From assembly GCA_020631735.1 (NCBI GenBank), contig CM036188.1, positions 12,814,214 through 12,878,213 of the forward strand: DNA of 64,000 nt, read 5' to 3'. Origin of the DNA: Saccharum officinarum (taxonomy: Eukaryota > Streptophyta > Magnoliopsida > Poales > Poaceae). The notes beneath the pieces are model-generated. The model was not told the DNA's origin. It was given only the letters and a program-made list of their open reading frames with translations, and did no database searches. The translations under genes were made by a program, and so were the position numbers. This document shows, one piece after another, positions 41,191-52,708 of this stretch. Positions within the stretch are counted from its first letter, which is position 1, and the number at the start of each line of letters is the position of its first letter.

Positions 41191-42423
41191 TTATTTATCT
41201 CCTTTTTTCTCGGTAAATAAATTAATGCAATAATAGGATGAGCAGTCACCACTCACCAGATAGACATAGACATAGTTACCCAAAGCGTTGTATTAGTGAC
41301 TCTTTTACTACTATTTCACAATGATAATTACATCAAAGAGAGAATGCTCCTGCAGCCTGACATGTAGTTTTTTGAGACCACAGCGTTGGTGGTCCACTGA
41401 TGCTGAATTGCTGATGCCAGCCCCAAACAAAGTCTCTTTCCTCTTCTTTTTTCTTGGGTATAAAGAAAAATATAAGACGGCTGATGGATTGATGCCTATC
41501 GTTTTAGTGGAATATCTGGGCCACATGCTGCTGCTAGTTGTTTTTTTTTTAGATAACGGATAAAAATCCTGTTTCATCAGTGAAACATAGTGTGTTGAAA
41601 AATTCACGGAACACTTGGCGGCCAACCTACTCTGCACCCAGTTTGTTCACTGCAAACTAAAACAGTCATCCTACTCAGCTTTTTATAAACTCTGTAAATG
41701 ACGAACTGCTCAACGGCTGCATTGTTTTTACTTCTTTCGGAGGATCTGTACCTGCATTGTTTCGTTAGTGAAGTAATAACACATCCACTTATCATTGCTC
41801 TGCTACTGCAGTAAGATGCACAACTGGAAACCCCAATTGTCAATATGATTATGAACACCAATTCCATGTGCAGATGTTCTTCACATGATCACATGGAGAA
41901 GACAGCACAATCTTTTGGATTACTCTTGCTTTTGAGAAGTTTCTTGGGATCTCCAAGCTAAGAGAGGGACCAATCAAGTACATGTCCTCACCCTAACCGG
42001 GAACCCAAGTCTCAAACCGTACTTGCCTCACTCAGCAGTCCTCACCAAACCCTTGCCGGACATGGGAGTTCCGGTTGTTGGCACGCCAACGTAGTTCCAA
42101 AAACTCCGTTGGAGCTCAACAACTCACGTACCATGTGATTTGCTTGCAATCGACTTGCAACCTACCTAAAAGCTTTCTAATCCCCATCAGCAGACGATAT
42201 CCTAAACTATAACAATCCAACAGCATACCTAAAAGCAGATGAAGGGCACCACCACAAGAAAGAAGCAGTTTACCTGAACTGAATCAACTTTTAGATTTGG
42301 TTATGAACAATTGAACGCTGAACTGAACAAAGATTGCAACACCACCAAAAAAAACATATGTATCCACCAAGAAACACTAGCTAACTTAACCCCACACTTT
42401 TTTTTTACCTCTGTATCCCTCCA

Positions 42424-42429
42424 TTTATT
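42424..42429 (-). terminator. Polyadenylation signal of NHL copy C
   Basis: AATAAA on the minus strand, about 130 bases past the stop, at the position conserved in copies A, B and D. Confidence 0.6.
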
Positions 42430-42559
42430 ACAATTCACCACCCCCTTTGCAGTATGGACAGACGTGACACACGTGACAGGCTGAAGCTGGCCTACCCCGC
42501 CGGCAGGCCGGCCGGAGCAGAGGAAGCAGAGCACGTGAAGCAAGGTCGCCTCGACGTCG

Positions 42560-43234
42560 CTAGACCTGGACGCGGCAGTACGTGGCGGTCTGGAACCTGA
42601 GCCCGTGGGCCCCCACCGAGCCGCCGTACCCGCCGTTGCCGGCGCCCGCGTTGATGAAGTAAGCCGGGCAGGTGACGAAGATATGGTAGTGCCCCGACAC
42701 CCAGCTCCCGACCTTCCACCTGACCCGTCCATCGATCCTGACCTGCAACACAAGGTACCCGGCGGCGATATCCTTGCTCAGCGCGTCAGCGAGGAACGGC
42801 GCGAAGGGGACGTTAGGCCCAACCAACACCGGCGACCAGACGTCGACGTCGCCGTGGCCCTGGTACACCCCGGGCGGCTGCAGCCTGGAGTTGAGCGTGA
42901 TCTGCTGGTACTTGTAGGACGCCGAGACGTCGAGGCGGTCGTAGTAGACCCCGACCCGGTCGTTGGGGTTGCGGGAGGCGATGGTCACCTGCACCGTCGT
43001 GGAGAGGAGCGGGGCGGACCCGTTGGTCAGGTCGAGCTGCCGGAGCGACGCGTCCTGCAGGTAGAAGCGCGGGTGCGTCGGGCGCAGGACGAGGTAGACG
43101 ATGAGCGCGACCACGCCGGCGAGGAGCACCAGGGTGAGGAGGATCAGGAGCAAGCGCCGGCAGGAGTTCCAGAAGTCCTCTTCGCAGTGGTTGCCGCAGT
43201 CCTTGCCGCAGTGGTTGCCGCAGCCCTTGCCCAT
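42560..43234 (-). CDS. NDR1/HIN1-like protein (LEA_2 domain), copy C
   Basis: A single exon of 224 residues, closely similar to copy A along its length: membrane helix RRLLLILLTLVLLAG (about 27-51), then LRPTHPRFYLQDAS, NPNDRVGVYYD, YQGHGDVDVW and the C-terminal YCRVQV. The role expected from the family is the same. The N-terminal tail differs: it is nine residues longer and carries a duplicated Cys motif (KGCGNHCGKDCGNHC), while copy A has a single DCGNHA. Substitutions are spread evenly (for example A to V and I to V), as expected for an older paralogue under constraint. The ATG at 43234 matches the CCATGGG context of the other copies. TATA lies about 80 bases upstream, closer than in copy A. 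Confidence 0.92.
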   Translation of the reverse strand: MGKGCGNHCGKDCGNHCEEDFWNSCRRLLLILLTLVLLAGVVALIVYLVLRPTHPRFYLQDASLRQLDLTNGSAPLLSTTVQVTIASRNPNDRVGVYYDRLDVSASYKYQQITLNSRLQPPGVYQGHGDVDVWSPVLVGPNVPFAPFLADALSKDIAAGYLVLQVRIDGRVRWKVGSWVSGHYHIFVTCPAYFINAGAGNGGYGGSVGAHGLRFQTATYCRVQV

Positions 43235-43312
43235 GGCTGATGAGCTCGGAGGGAAAGGGAGGCTGTGAGCTGGGGTTTGTGTTGTGTAGCGTGTGGGCGT
43301 TTGGGAGTGGCT

Positions 43313-43322
43313 CTTTATATAT
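43313..43322 (-). promoter_or_regulatory. TATA box of NHL copy C
   Basis: ATATATAAAG on the minus strand, about 80 bases before the ATG. It aligns with the TATA of copy A after a gap in the leader. Confidence 0.6.
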
Positions 43323-43526
43323 TTTTATTTATTATTAATAGGGGTATTAGGGATTGGTGACTAATCTTTGTTTTAATATGAATCATGTTGAGATCAAAAT
43401 CATGGAGGTCCATGTCGAGGAGCTTTCTCTTTGCCGGGATTTGTGTCTGGATCGCCGGAGGTATATATCATCATTGATGGAGGAGCTAGAACCCCTACAC
43501 TTTTTGCTTTTTGTTCATTCACCTTA

Positions 43527-43756
43527 GGGCTGTTTGGTTAGAGGTGTTAAAGTTTAACAAATATTGTAGCACTTTTGTTTTATTTGACAAAAAAATTTTA
43601 ATTTTGGATTAATTAGGCTTAATAGATTCGTCTCATAAATTACTCCTAATCTGTGTCGACATGCATACAATTAGTCTACATTTAGTATTCTATGCATTTG
43701 CCGCAACATTGATGTGATGGGAGTTAAACTTTAACATTAAGAAACCAAACAGGGCC
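43527..43756. mobile_element. Tourist-like MITE upstream of NHL copy C
   Basis: Starts GGGCTGTTTGGTT, ends AACCAAACAGGGCC, and is flanked by TTA at 43524-43526 and 43757-43759. It has inner inverted blocks GTTAAAGTTTAACA and GTTAAACTTTAACA. It lies about 300 bases upstream of the gene and is absent from copies A and D. Confidence 0.88.
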
Positions 43757-44719
43757 TTAGATTTATGGGTGTGCGATCGTAGGTGAGAGATATGTTTTGG
43801 CAAAGACGATACTCCTATTTGGCAGTGAATCTGAAAAGGGCACCATGCTTAATAAAATCATAGGGCAGCAGCTTATGCCGCGACGAAAATCGTTAGATTT
43901 CTCGCGTCCGAGACGGGTCTCGACTAGCTACGAATATGTATGCATGCATGACGAAAGGGTGAAAAGGAACTTTTATTTATCTAGGGTTTAAGTTGAACAG
44001 CTCTGACATTTGGCCGTAAGAGTGAGACAAACTCTTTTTTGTTTGTAAAAATAAACATAATGCTCTTGGTAGAGATGTCATGATCTTAGCCAGCTACTTG
44101 TGCTACTACTAGCTAGTTACTACTGCTTATAAGCTAAAACCAAACAGTTGGCAAGATGATGCAGCAGTAGACAGCATAGGCTTCCCAAAAGTAGACACAG
44201 TAGGCTTCCCAAAGACGCATGATCGTAGCTAAGGGACGGACAAAAAATGGGGGCCGTGTTTCCTGAACGAGGTGAGACGAGCGTCGTGGCAAGGTGTGCA
44301 CGCAACGGCTGCAAACGGGATCGCTTCAGACCATGCCTGCCGCCTGGGTCACTGGGTGCGGGTGGCATGCCGATGCAGTCCAGCCATATGCATGACATTT
44401 CTCCTGCCGCATCATCCGCTTTAAATTTCTCTCGTTGCGTCTCCCAAACAAATTTCTTTCTCCGTGCAGAACCCGATTCTGCTCGCCTCTTTTTCTCCGC
44501 TCTCCTCGCTCTTTTGCTACCTGCACCTGCACCTGCAGGATCCGAATAGACGATCCATCAGATCGACGAGACGACGGTCCAACCATCATTAATTTTTAGT
44601 TGGGATTGGGATGGAATAAACACACGCGGCTCTGGGGTGCGACGGAGTGGGCTCTGGGTCAGATTACACAGAGGTTAAATTAAGCGGGGAGGATAGCGAC
44701 CGTGGAGACCGTGTCCTCT

Positions 44720-46140
44720 GCTAGCTTGTTAGGGCTTATTACCAGTAGTACCACGCAACACACATGCCGCCGAGGTACCACTAGTGTCAGACTACTACAC
44801 AGTACACACGGGAGATTCAAGAACCACCATGCTGCTCACTGCTTCACATCGAACTAATGACAAAGCTAGAGCAAATTAGAGAGTATATATAAAGTATATG
44901 TACACGATGACATTCTAATCAAACCCTCCATTATTTCTTCTTCTTTGTGTGCATTTGCACCACCTAGACACAACTGACCTTCGCCCTACCAGTCAAAGGA
45001 CAAATCCTGCTGCTACCTACAGCTACAAGGTACTACTCTTGCTAGCCCAAGTGTCAAAACTGCCACCAGCTAACCGCCCTAATACAATCCTCCTTGCTAA
45101 TTAGGGGTCTGTTCGACGTAGCTTCGTGGCGGCTCTGTCGTGTCCTACACAGCAACTGTAGCGGCACTATTGTCAGCTAAGCTATTTTTCTCTCTCTCCT
45201 CCCAAGATAATATGGATCAGAGGCAATAGAAACCCAAGCTGAAAAAGGTTTCTTCTTCTAATTCCGTAAAGTGATTCTTCATCGTGATTTTAAGAGCTTA
45301 TGCTAAAGAATTAAAAGAATCACTTTCAGCTACAAAATCACTTCTATTAGAGAATCGGCTCTAAGCCGGCCCGGTGAAACGGGGCCTTGTTGGCACTTGG
45401 TACTTGGTAGGGCATGCACCAGGCAACAAGGCAACGCACAAACTGTTAGGTGCTACCTAGGCTAGCTACAAGGAACTAGCTAATACTACAGATAACTAAC
45501 ACGCTCTGTACAATGCAATATCCCTAGCTGCATTGTTATGGTCCCATGCGTACAGTACAGGAGGATAAGATCATACAACCCCACCAGGCTATTCCCTTGC
45601 TACCAACCCAGGCAAATCCGAGATCATCGTCTCATCCCCCACTTCCCGAACCCGTTTCATTCCTCCACACATGGCTATTCATCCGCGTTACATTCCTTCA
45701 CACGTCACGATCTGACACGCAGGATCCTTCCAAACAGGGAGCCATCTGAAGCAGGCGGATTCCAATAAACTTCTCCTCCCTTCCCCTGTGGTGCTAGCTA
45801 GTGCCCATATTTTTCTTGGGTCTCCTCGAGTCCTCTTCATAGATGAACTGACCGACCACCTACCAACCAAAGCTCAGACGGAGTGGAGGTCTATTTCCGT
45901 TGAGCTCAGGAAAACGAGACGAGACGAGACGAGCTCGTCCGGTCCGATCAGATCAGATCCTCCGGGTCATCCAAGGCGTTTGGTCACCAAATTTCGGCCG
46001 CATCTCTCCTATCCTATCCAGCACAGTGAAGGACGGAGCGACGCACCACCAAATCACGCCCAGCATCGCAGCACCAATGACCAATGAAATTTGCTGCTGC
46101 AGTGCACGGCTCGCTCTCGATCTCTTGACTTCCATCCATT
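44720..46140 (+). repeat. Direct copy of the NHL-unit 3' segment
   Basis: Diverged match to 22.29-23.69 kb (and 62.7-64.0 kb), including CTAGTGTCAGACTAC, GCTACCTAGGCTAGCTACAAGGAACTAGC and GTCATCCAAGGCGTTTGGTCACCA. It continues past the point where the 23.69 kb copy jumps into NHL coding sequence. No gene is seen. Confidence 0.75.
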
Positions 46141-46142
46141 AG

Positions 46143-46337
46143 GCCTTTCCAAAAAACACTATAATAGCCATCATATCGAATCTTATGATGCTTGCATGGA
46201 GCATTAAATGTAGACGAAAAAACTAATTACATAGTTTGGTTGAAAATTGCGAGACGAACATTTTAAACCTAATTAGCCCCATAATTGAACACTAATTGTC
46301 AAATAAAAACGAAAGTGTCACAGTAACCGAATTCCTT
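46143..46337. mobile_element. MITE fragment
   Basis: Contains the family body GCTTGCATGGAGCATTAAATGTAGAC... and CACTAATTGTCAAATAAAAACGAAAGTG and starts AGGCCTTTCC. The right terminus is incomplete. Confidence 0.55.
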
Positions 46338-46469
46338 ATTTAAGGAACATGGAGAAACATGGCACTGAGGCAGGGGCCAGGCCCATCCTGTGAATCGTCG
46401 ACATGCCGGCCTCTGCCTGCCGGTCCACCAGCATGAATTCAATGAATGAACGAACTTCGGACACCATTA

Positions 46470-46708
46470 TGCGCGTGTTTAGTTTTGGAAATTTTGTTAC
46501 TGTAGCACTTTCGTTTTATTTGATAATTTGTGTCCAATCATGAACTAATTAGGCTCAAAAGATTCGTCTCGCGATTTACAATCAAACTATGTAATTAGTT
46601 TTTTTTTATTTTATTTATATTTAATATTCCATGCATGTTTCTTAAGGTTCAATATGATATGTATTGTAGCACTTTTTGGGTTAGAATTTAGGAACTGACA
46701 GGCCGTAT
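46470..46708. mobile_element. Tourist-like MITE, eroded ends
   Basis: GCGTGTTTAGTTTTGG at the left and the complement of TTAGGAACTGACAGGCC at the right form an imperfect terminal inverted repeat. The interior ACTGTAGCACTTTCGTTTTATTTG is typical. Confidence 0.6.
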
Positions 46709-46744
46709 ACCAGCCAGGTGGTGTTAACATCGGACATCATTATG

Positions 46745-47026
46745 GCCTTGTTCGGTTCCTCTGGAAAAAAAAAAAGTTTACACCGTATTTCATCAAATAT
46801 TTAATACATACATAGAGGATTTAATATAGACTAAAAAAACTAACTAATTACACAGATTGTGACTACTTTACGAAACAAACTTTTACGCCTAATTAGTTCA
46901 TGATTTGATAATAAAGTGCTACAGTAACACACATGCTTGTAATTTATTTTTTATTATAGTATATAAACAAGACATTCTTATGACAGCCGATGTGGCGTCC
47001 TATAACTTTAAACGAAACAAGGTCGT
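46745..47026. mobile_element. Tourist-like MITE
   Basis: GGCCTTGTTCGGTTCC at the left and the complement of TAAACGAAACAAGGTC at the right. The host phrase AGCCAGGTGGTGTTAAC appears on both sides (46711 and 47027), so the insertion is associated with a short local duplication. Confidence 0.6.
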
Positions 47027-47203
47027 AGCCAGGTGGTGTTAACTTGGCTTCACATCAATCAAATACTTGATGACTGTTGCGATGTAATGCCAAGAATACC
47101 GCCTTGTTATGGACAGTACACCAGGCAGGCAGAGCGCTACGCATGGAGTCGGCACCAGCTTCAATCACTTGAGGTCTGGCAACGGATCTGCCAAACCAAA
47201 TAA

Positions 47204-47460
47204 GGGGTGTTTGGTTTGGGGTGTTAAAGTTTAACAAACACTGTAGCATTTTCGTCTTATTTGACAAAAAGTTTCCAATTTTGGATTAATTAGGCTTAAT
47301 AGATTCGTCTCGTAAATTACTCCTAATCTATGCCGACATGCATGTAATTAGTCTACATTTAGTACTCCATGCATTCGAGGGAACATCAATACTCCATGCA
47401 TTCGAGGGAACATTGATGTGATGGGTGTTAAACTTTAACAAACCGTAACCAAACGGGGCC
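47204..47460. mobile_element. Tourist-like MITE with internal duplication
   Basis: Starts GGGGTGTTTGGTTTGG, ends AACCAAACGGGGCC, and is flanked by TAA at 47201-47203 and 47461-47463. An internal 29-bp stretch around ACTCCATGCATTCGAGGGAAC occurs twice in tandem (about 47365 and 47391). Confidence 0.85.
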
Positions 47461-47463
47461 TAA

Positions 47464-48550
47464 TTCCCGGCACCAGCTTCAATCCATGGATATAGAATGA
47501 TTAGTAGCCAGATTAACACATGAACTACGAGATAGGACACAGCAGACAGCACTACAGCATTCCACCAAGTAGGCAAGTATGTTGATGTACAGATGAACAC
47601 ACGGCCTGTTGATGATGTTGTAGGATTCTGAGCAGCACATGTGAGAACGTGAAACTGCATCAGCGCTTGTACGCGCTTCCATAGAGCCATAAAGCGATCG
47701 CATTTCAAGCCATCTCCATCTCCAAGAAAGAGCTTGATTCCAAGCGCTAGTTCAATGTGCAACGTCTCACCCACAGTCCCACACGCCCAGATAACCAGTT
47801 AACCACCATGCATGCACAACAATTTTTGCCATAACTTTCACAACCATTTCTGTTGAAGCTAGCATAGATACACAGACGCTCATATTATAACCACCAAGCA
47901 TGAATCATTTCAGACTTCTCTCACTCGCTACTCTATTACTTGCCAGGTAAAAGCATGGTTACCCAGCTGGAATATTGCTCATCAGATCAGTGCCGACGAA
48001 TGCCCCCGCTGCGCCAGTTAGCTTCTTGTGCCTATGCAATATGTCTCCCCCAATCAGCATCCAGAGTGGTCAGCAAACCCGGTATGATGGTCCTCTAACT
48101 CCTGATACAAGCAAACGATTAGCTAGGCCCAGGTATCATCAGAAAACAAGGTGTAAAGTATGTTTTTTAGATAAAAAAAATAAAATCCACCTCTATATCC
48201 AGATGAAGTGTGTGTATAAATGCTAGCGTTGTGTTACAAATGAAGAATGTATTTTGTGTAACCTAGGGTGTCCTCAAAAGAAAAGGTCAAATAAAGTTTG
48301 GGCCTTTTACGCCAGCATAGATTATAGTGTAGACAAAGTAACACAGCTCAGCATATGCGACATAATGTGGTGAAGGATGAATCAGTAGTAGCCTATGCAC
48401 AACAAAGAAGAAGCTCTACAGGCACCAAGAGAATCATAACCACCAGAACAAAACACAGAGTAGCAAGATAAAACAGAAAAGGCAAGAAAATAAGAAAATA
48501 AAAACAAAATAAAGGTATATAGGGTTCCAATATACACCTAAGCAAATGAT
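47464..48550. other. Intergenic DNA, no gene recognised
   Basis: The longest ORFs here are about 100 codons with no recognisable motif. GGCACCAGCTTCAATC occurs at about 47152 and again at 47469, flanking the preceding MITE. Confidence 0.4.
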
Positions 48551-48942
48551 TCATGGGATTCCCTAAGGCGGTAAACACATGTAACAAAGAAAGTAGTTCG
48601 GTCATTGAATCAAGTGCTTCGTCTGTTTCCTATGAGATGCATAAATACAAACATGTGCATTGATTATGCTGATGTGCAAAGAGAACAAAAATAGCGGTTA
48701 AAACTCTAAAACGATGAAATATCGTCAACATGGCATCCAATCCATTCATGGGATCCCTAAGGAGGTAAACACATGTAACAAAGAAAGTAGTTCGTCCATA
48801 GAATCAAGTGCTTCGTCTATTTCCTATGAGATGCATAAATACAAACATGTGCACTCATTATGCAGATATGCAAAGAGACAACAAAAATAGGGACTAAAAC
48901 TCTAAAACAATGAAATGTCGTCCAACAACCCAACATGGCATA
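48551..48942 (+). repeat. Tandem duplication, about 193-bp unit
   Basis: Two adjacent units (48551-48743 and 48744-48942) share TTCATGGGAT(T)CCCTAAGG, AACAAAGAAAGTAGTTCG and CCTATGAGATGCATAAATAC with about 10% difference. No coding potential. Confidence 0.88.
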
Positions 48943-49719
48943 CAATCATCATTGTGTGCATGGAAATGCTTTGCCAAGAATATTTACATGTGAGCTTCAG
49001 AATTATTGAATTGAGTATTGAATATTTAGCAAGCAGAAATAACAATACGACCACATTATTTGTGAAGATTGAAGAAATGGACTATCAAAGTTCCAAGTTC
49101 CAATTCATGCTCAACTGTTCATTGCTCTTACTATGTCAGATGCACAAGTTCAGGCAACTATGATGTCTTCCTTCCCAATTTCTAGCGTCAACATAAACAA
49201 GGTTGCATTTCAGAATTTACACAAGCACTTAATGCATTCATCCGTAAGCAGTAGAATGCAACTGATTCATAGAACTGGTTCCTCTTTGTCTTCTGGCCGG
49301 TGATCAAGTAGGTTCTCTAACTAGTGCTTGAACTAAGGCCACATCCCTCAAGACTCATTTGATGCGTATAAAAAGAATTTGTAACTAATGAGGCATTATA
49401 AATATAACATTAAAGTGATAGGTTTTCAACATGAAATTGGAAAAAAAAAAAAAAACAACTCATCATACCTACATCTACAATCCATCAAAACATAAACTGT
49501 CAACAAATCACACTTCATCAAGGTTTACAGCTACAATCAATTCTAAATGGGAAACATCAAATGAAAGTACACTTGTAATTTTCACTGTTGGAGAAATTTA
49601 GCTTAGCATTGCTAAGAATTCATGAAATAAAACAAGAAAAAATGCATCTATTGCAATGGAGCAAGGATCTGAAACCCAAACTATAGACACAGATAATAAC
49701 TAAAGTATCGCCTTACCAA

Positions 49720-52620
49720 GTATACCTTATATTCATCTTGCCTAAATTTCTCACTAGGAATTTTATAATACGAAGAAGTGGGATCTAATAATGTACAGAT
49801 AAACAAAGCTGATGGCTAAGTGATTCAGCCAGCATATTACCATTTCGCATGAATTGCTACAAAAATTGCCTGTGTTGGCAATTGGAGCCATCATCCCACC
49901 TAATCAACTGTCACCAAGTAGCATTTGATGCTTTTTAAATCACTGCATGTCATATACACAAATCTGATAGGGCCAACCACACCATGCAAGAATACAGAAC
50001 CATAAGCCAATCCCAACCTTGGTGCTGCTTGTGCTCAGTTCACCATGCATGGGTAACACAACATATTCCAAAAAAGTGAAAAATAATCAATACAACTATA
50101 AACACTCTCCAATTCAAAGGTTTTCCAGGTAATAATAGGTTGGAAGTTGGAACTTCATGACTATAGATTTGTGAAGTTCTCTGTTGCCTAACATAAGGGG
50201 ATAGTGAAGCCAGGTCAAGCATCTGTTGGGTTCTTTAATATATTTCTCTCTATTCACAGTACTCATAAGACACTTGACACCAACAGTCCAACACGTTACC
50301 AACATTTATTCATTTCCTCTTTGCTCATATCCAATCCAATTGTACAAACAAGGATATGAATGGAAGAGAAATGCTAGCCCCTTGAAACCCGAACCGAGGC
50401 AACAGGCTTTGTGTAATCAAAACCTCCATTAGCCAATATCCAACACAATTTTGATGGGTTCACTGCACACTTTATAAATAAGATATAAGGGAGATACTAA
50501 TGGGTTCACAAACAAAGTTGTTACATAAGTGAATCAGTCACCACCTTTATCATTTCAAATTAACTGTTTCAAAAATAGCCTGCCTGCCAAATGCCTAATC
50601 ACAACTAGGCACCTGGCATCAACGTGCGTTAACATGGTATTGTGCAGCCTTTTGCTTTAATTCGATTCGATTCTGCATGCCATGGGAAACGGAATTTACA
50701 AAATCAAAACTCCAAAAGAACTGTTTAATACAACTACTTATAAGTTTGACATGTTTTCTATTGCTTAACATAGGAAACTAGTGAACCCAGGGTTAGTCAA
50801 ACATCTGTTGGGCCTTTTAATACATTTTCTCTGTTCATAATGACACTGCCGTAGACATTTGGCTGCAACATGCCACCACTCCCCCTTTGTAGTAGGTTCC
50901 TCCTCTTTGTTTTTTGTCTCTTTTGGGCCCCTTTTACCCTTGTAATTATGTAGCTTTCTCGGTTAGCTCTCCACTAACCACCCCCTGTACAGTGTTCCTT
51001 TTAATATATTTTGCCTGGGGAGCTTTGCTACACAGTTCGGTCAACAAAAGAAAAGAAAAAACAAAAACAAGCCACCACCATCAACAATCCCACGTTAACA
51101 TTTCCTATCTGCTTTCATGCAAATGAAGTGGTGCACACAAACAAAGACATAAGTATAAAACAATCAAAGGCTTTGTATTTTGCACGCCACATTAGAATCA
51201 CACTTATCACAACATAATGCTAGTCCTACGATCCACACACACCCCAAAAAAAAACTTGCACTGCCTGGAATCCGCAAGTAAGTCGAACTATAATTTGGAA
51301 CCGAGGAAGTATACCTTATATTTATCTGGCTGAAATTTCTCACTAATCATTTCCTAAAGATACGAAGAAGGGGATTTAATAATGTCTTGGAAAACACAAC
51401 TGATGTCTAAGTGATTCAGCCAGAACTATTACTAGTTTGTATGAATTGCTACAAAAATTGCTCGTGTTGGCAACAGGCATGAAACATTGCATGCATATAC
51501 ACAAAATCTGGTAGGGCCAACCATACCATGGAAGAAAACAGAACAATAAGCCAATCCTAGCCTCTGGCGCTGCAATGACCTTTTGTGATCAGTTCACCAA
51601 GAATGGATAACAACTAACAGATTCTATGAAGTGAAAAAAGAAATTAGTAGTTTAATACAGCCATAAATCTTTCAATTCAAAGGTTTGCCAGGTAATAATA
51701 GGTTGGAATGTCATAACTACAGATTTGTTAGGTTCTCTGTAGCTTAACAAAGGGAATAGTGAACCCAGATCAGTGAGGCATCTGCTGGGTTCTTTGATAT
51801 ATTTGTCTCTATTCACAGTATTATACTCATAACCAACACATCACCAACATTGATACAAAAAAGAAAACATTTCCTCTTTGCTCAAATCCATTTGAATAAA
51901 CAGCTTGAAAAAACAAGGTCATGAATGGAAGGCAAATGGTAACCACTTGAAACCCAAACCGAGGCAGCACATTTTGTGTAACAGAAAACCTACATCAGCC
52001 AATATCCAACACTATTTCGATGGGTTCACTGCACATTTTATAAATAAGAAGAAAAAGGAAGATAATGATGGGTCGGCAAACAAGTTGGTACATAAGTGAA
52101 TCAGGAACCTAGGCACAACGAGCCAAACTGCCAAATGCCTAATCACAACTAGGCACTTGGCATATTGGTATCAACCTGTTGCCAACCTGGCACTGTGCGG
52201 TCTTTTGCTTTAATTTGACTGCATGGCATGAACAGATCACACGAAATAACAAAAAAAAACATTTATATTTAATAAAACTCTAAGTTTGCCATGCTTTCTG
52301 TTGTTTAGCATAGGAAATTAGTGAACCCAGGGTTAGTCAAACATCTGTTGGGCTTTCTAATACCGTTCTCTGTTTATAGCACCATAATGACACTGCCGTT
52401 GACATTTGACTCCAACATGCCACCACCATTGACAATCCCACATTATCATTTCCTATTGGCTTTCAGGAAGATGACGAAGGTGTGCACACGAACAAGGACA
52501 TAAGTATAATACAATCCAAGGCTTTGTATTTTGCACACAGCCACATTAGAAGCACAGTTACTATCACAACAAAATGCTGGCCCTACTACGATCCACACAA
52601 AAAATTACACTGACTGGAAT
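49720..52620 (+). repeat. Tandem duplication, about 1.5-kb unit
   Basis: Unit 1 (49720-51300) and unit 2 (51310-52620) share landmarks in order: ACCTTATATT(C/T)ATCT, AAGTGATTCAGCCAG, CCAGGTAATAATAGGTTGGAA, GGGTTAGTCAAACATCTGTTGGGC and AGGCTTTGTATTTTGCAC. They are clearly diverged. Unit 1 has an extra retroposon at 50880-51070. No ORF of note is shared, so the unit looks non-coding. It lies downstream of the minus-strand NHL gene at 52709. Confidence 0.85.
50880..51070 (+). mobile_element. Short retroposon (LINE 3' end or SINE)
   Basis: A 191-bp insertion ending in an A-rich tail (AAAAGAAAAGAAAAAACAAA), with GCCACCAC on both sides (50872-50879 and 51071-51078). The homologous site in the second tandem unit (about 52420) is empty. 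TTTTAATATATTTTGCCTGG and GGGAGCTTTGCTACACAG near the tail resemble grass LINE 3' ends. Confidence 0.75.
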
Positions 52621-52708
52621 GTGCAAGTACGATTAAGGCATAGATTGATAGAAAAATAGATATACATGATATAGGAGAGTAGAAAATCACCAGGACTACT
52701 ACTAACCT

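Larger units (their letters stand above)
41190..44720 (-). repeat. Older NHL unit, inverted
   Basis: The complement of this region matches about 17.25-22.24 kb in order, with many differences and a deletion of the part corresponding to 17.7-19.34 kb. It contains NHL copy C. The neighbouring 44.72-46.14 kb matches 22.29-23.69 kb in direct orientation, so an inversion breakpoint lies near 44.72 kb. Confidence 0.8.

Noticed and set aside
47460..47774. 104-codon minus-strand ORF with a hydrophobic segment
   Set aside because: No recognisable motif, no gene context, and it overlaps the edge of a MITE; length is within chance expectation.
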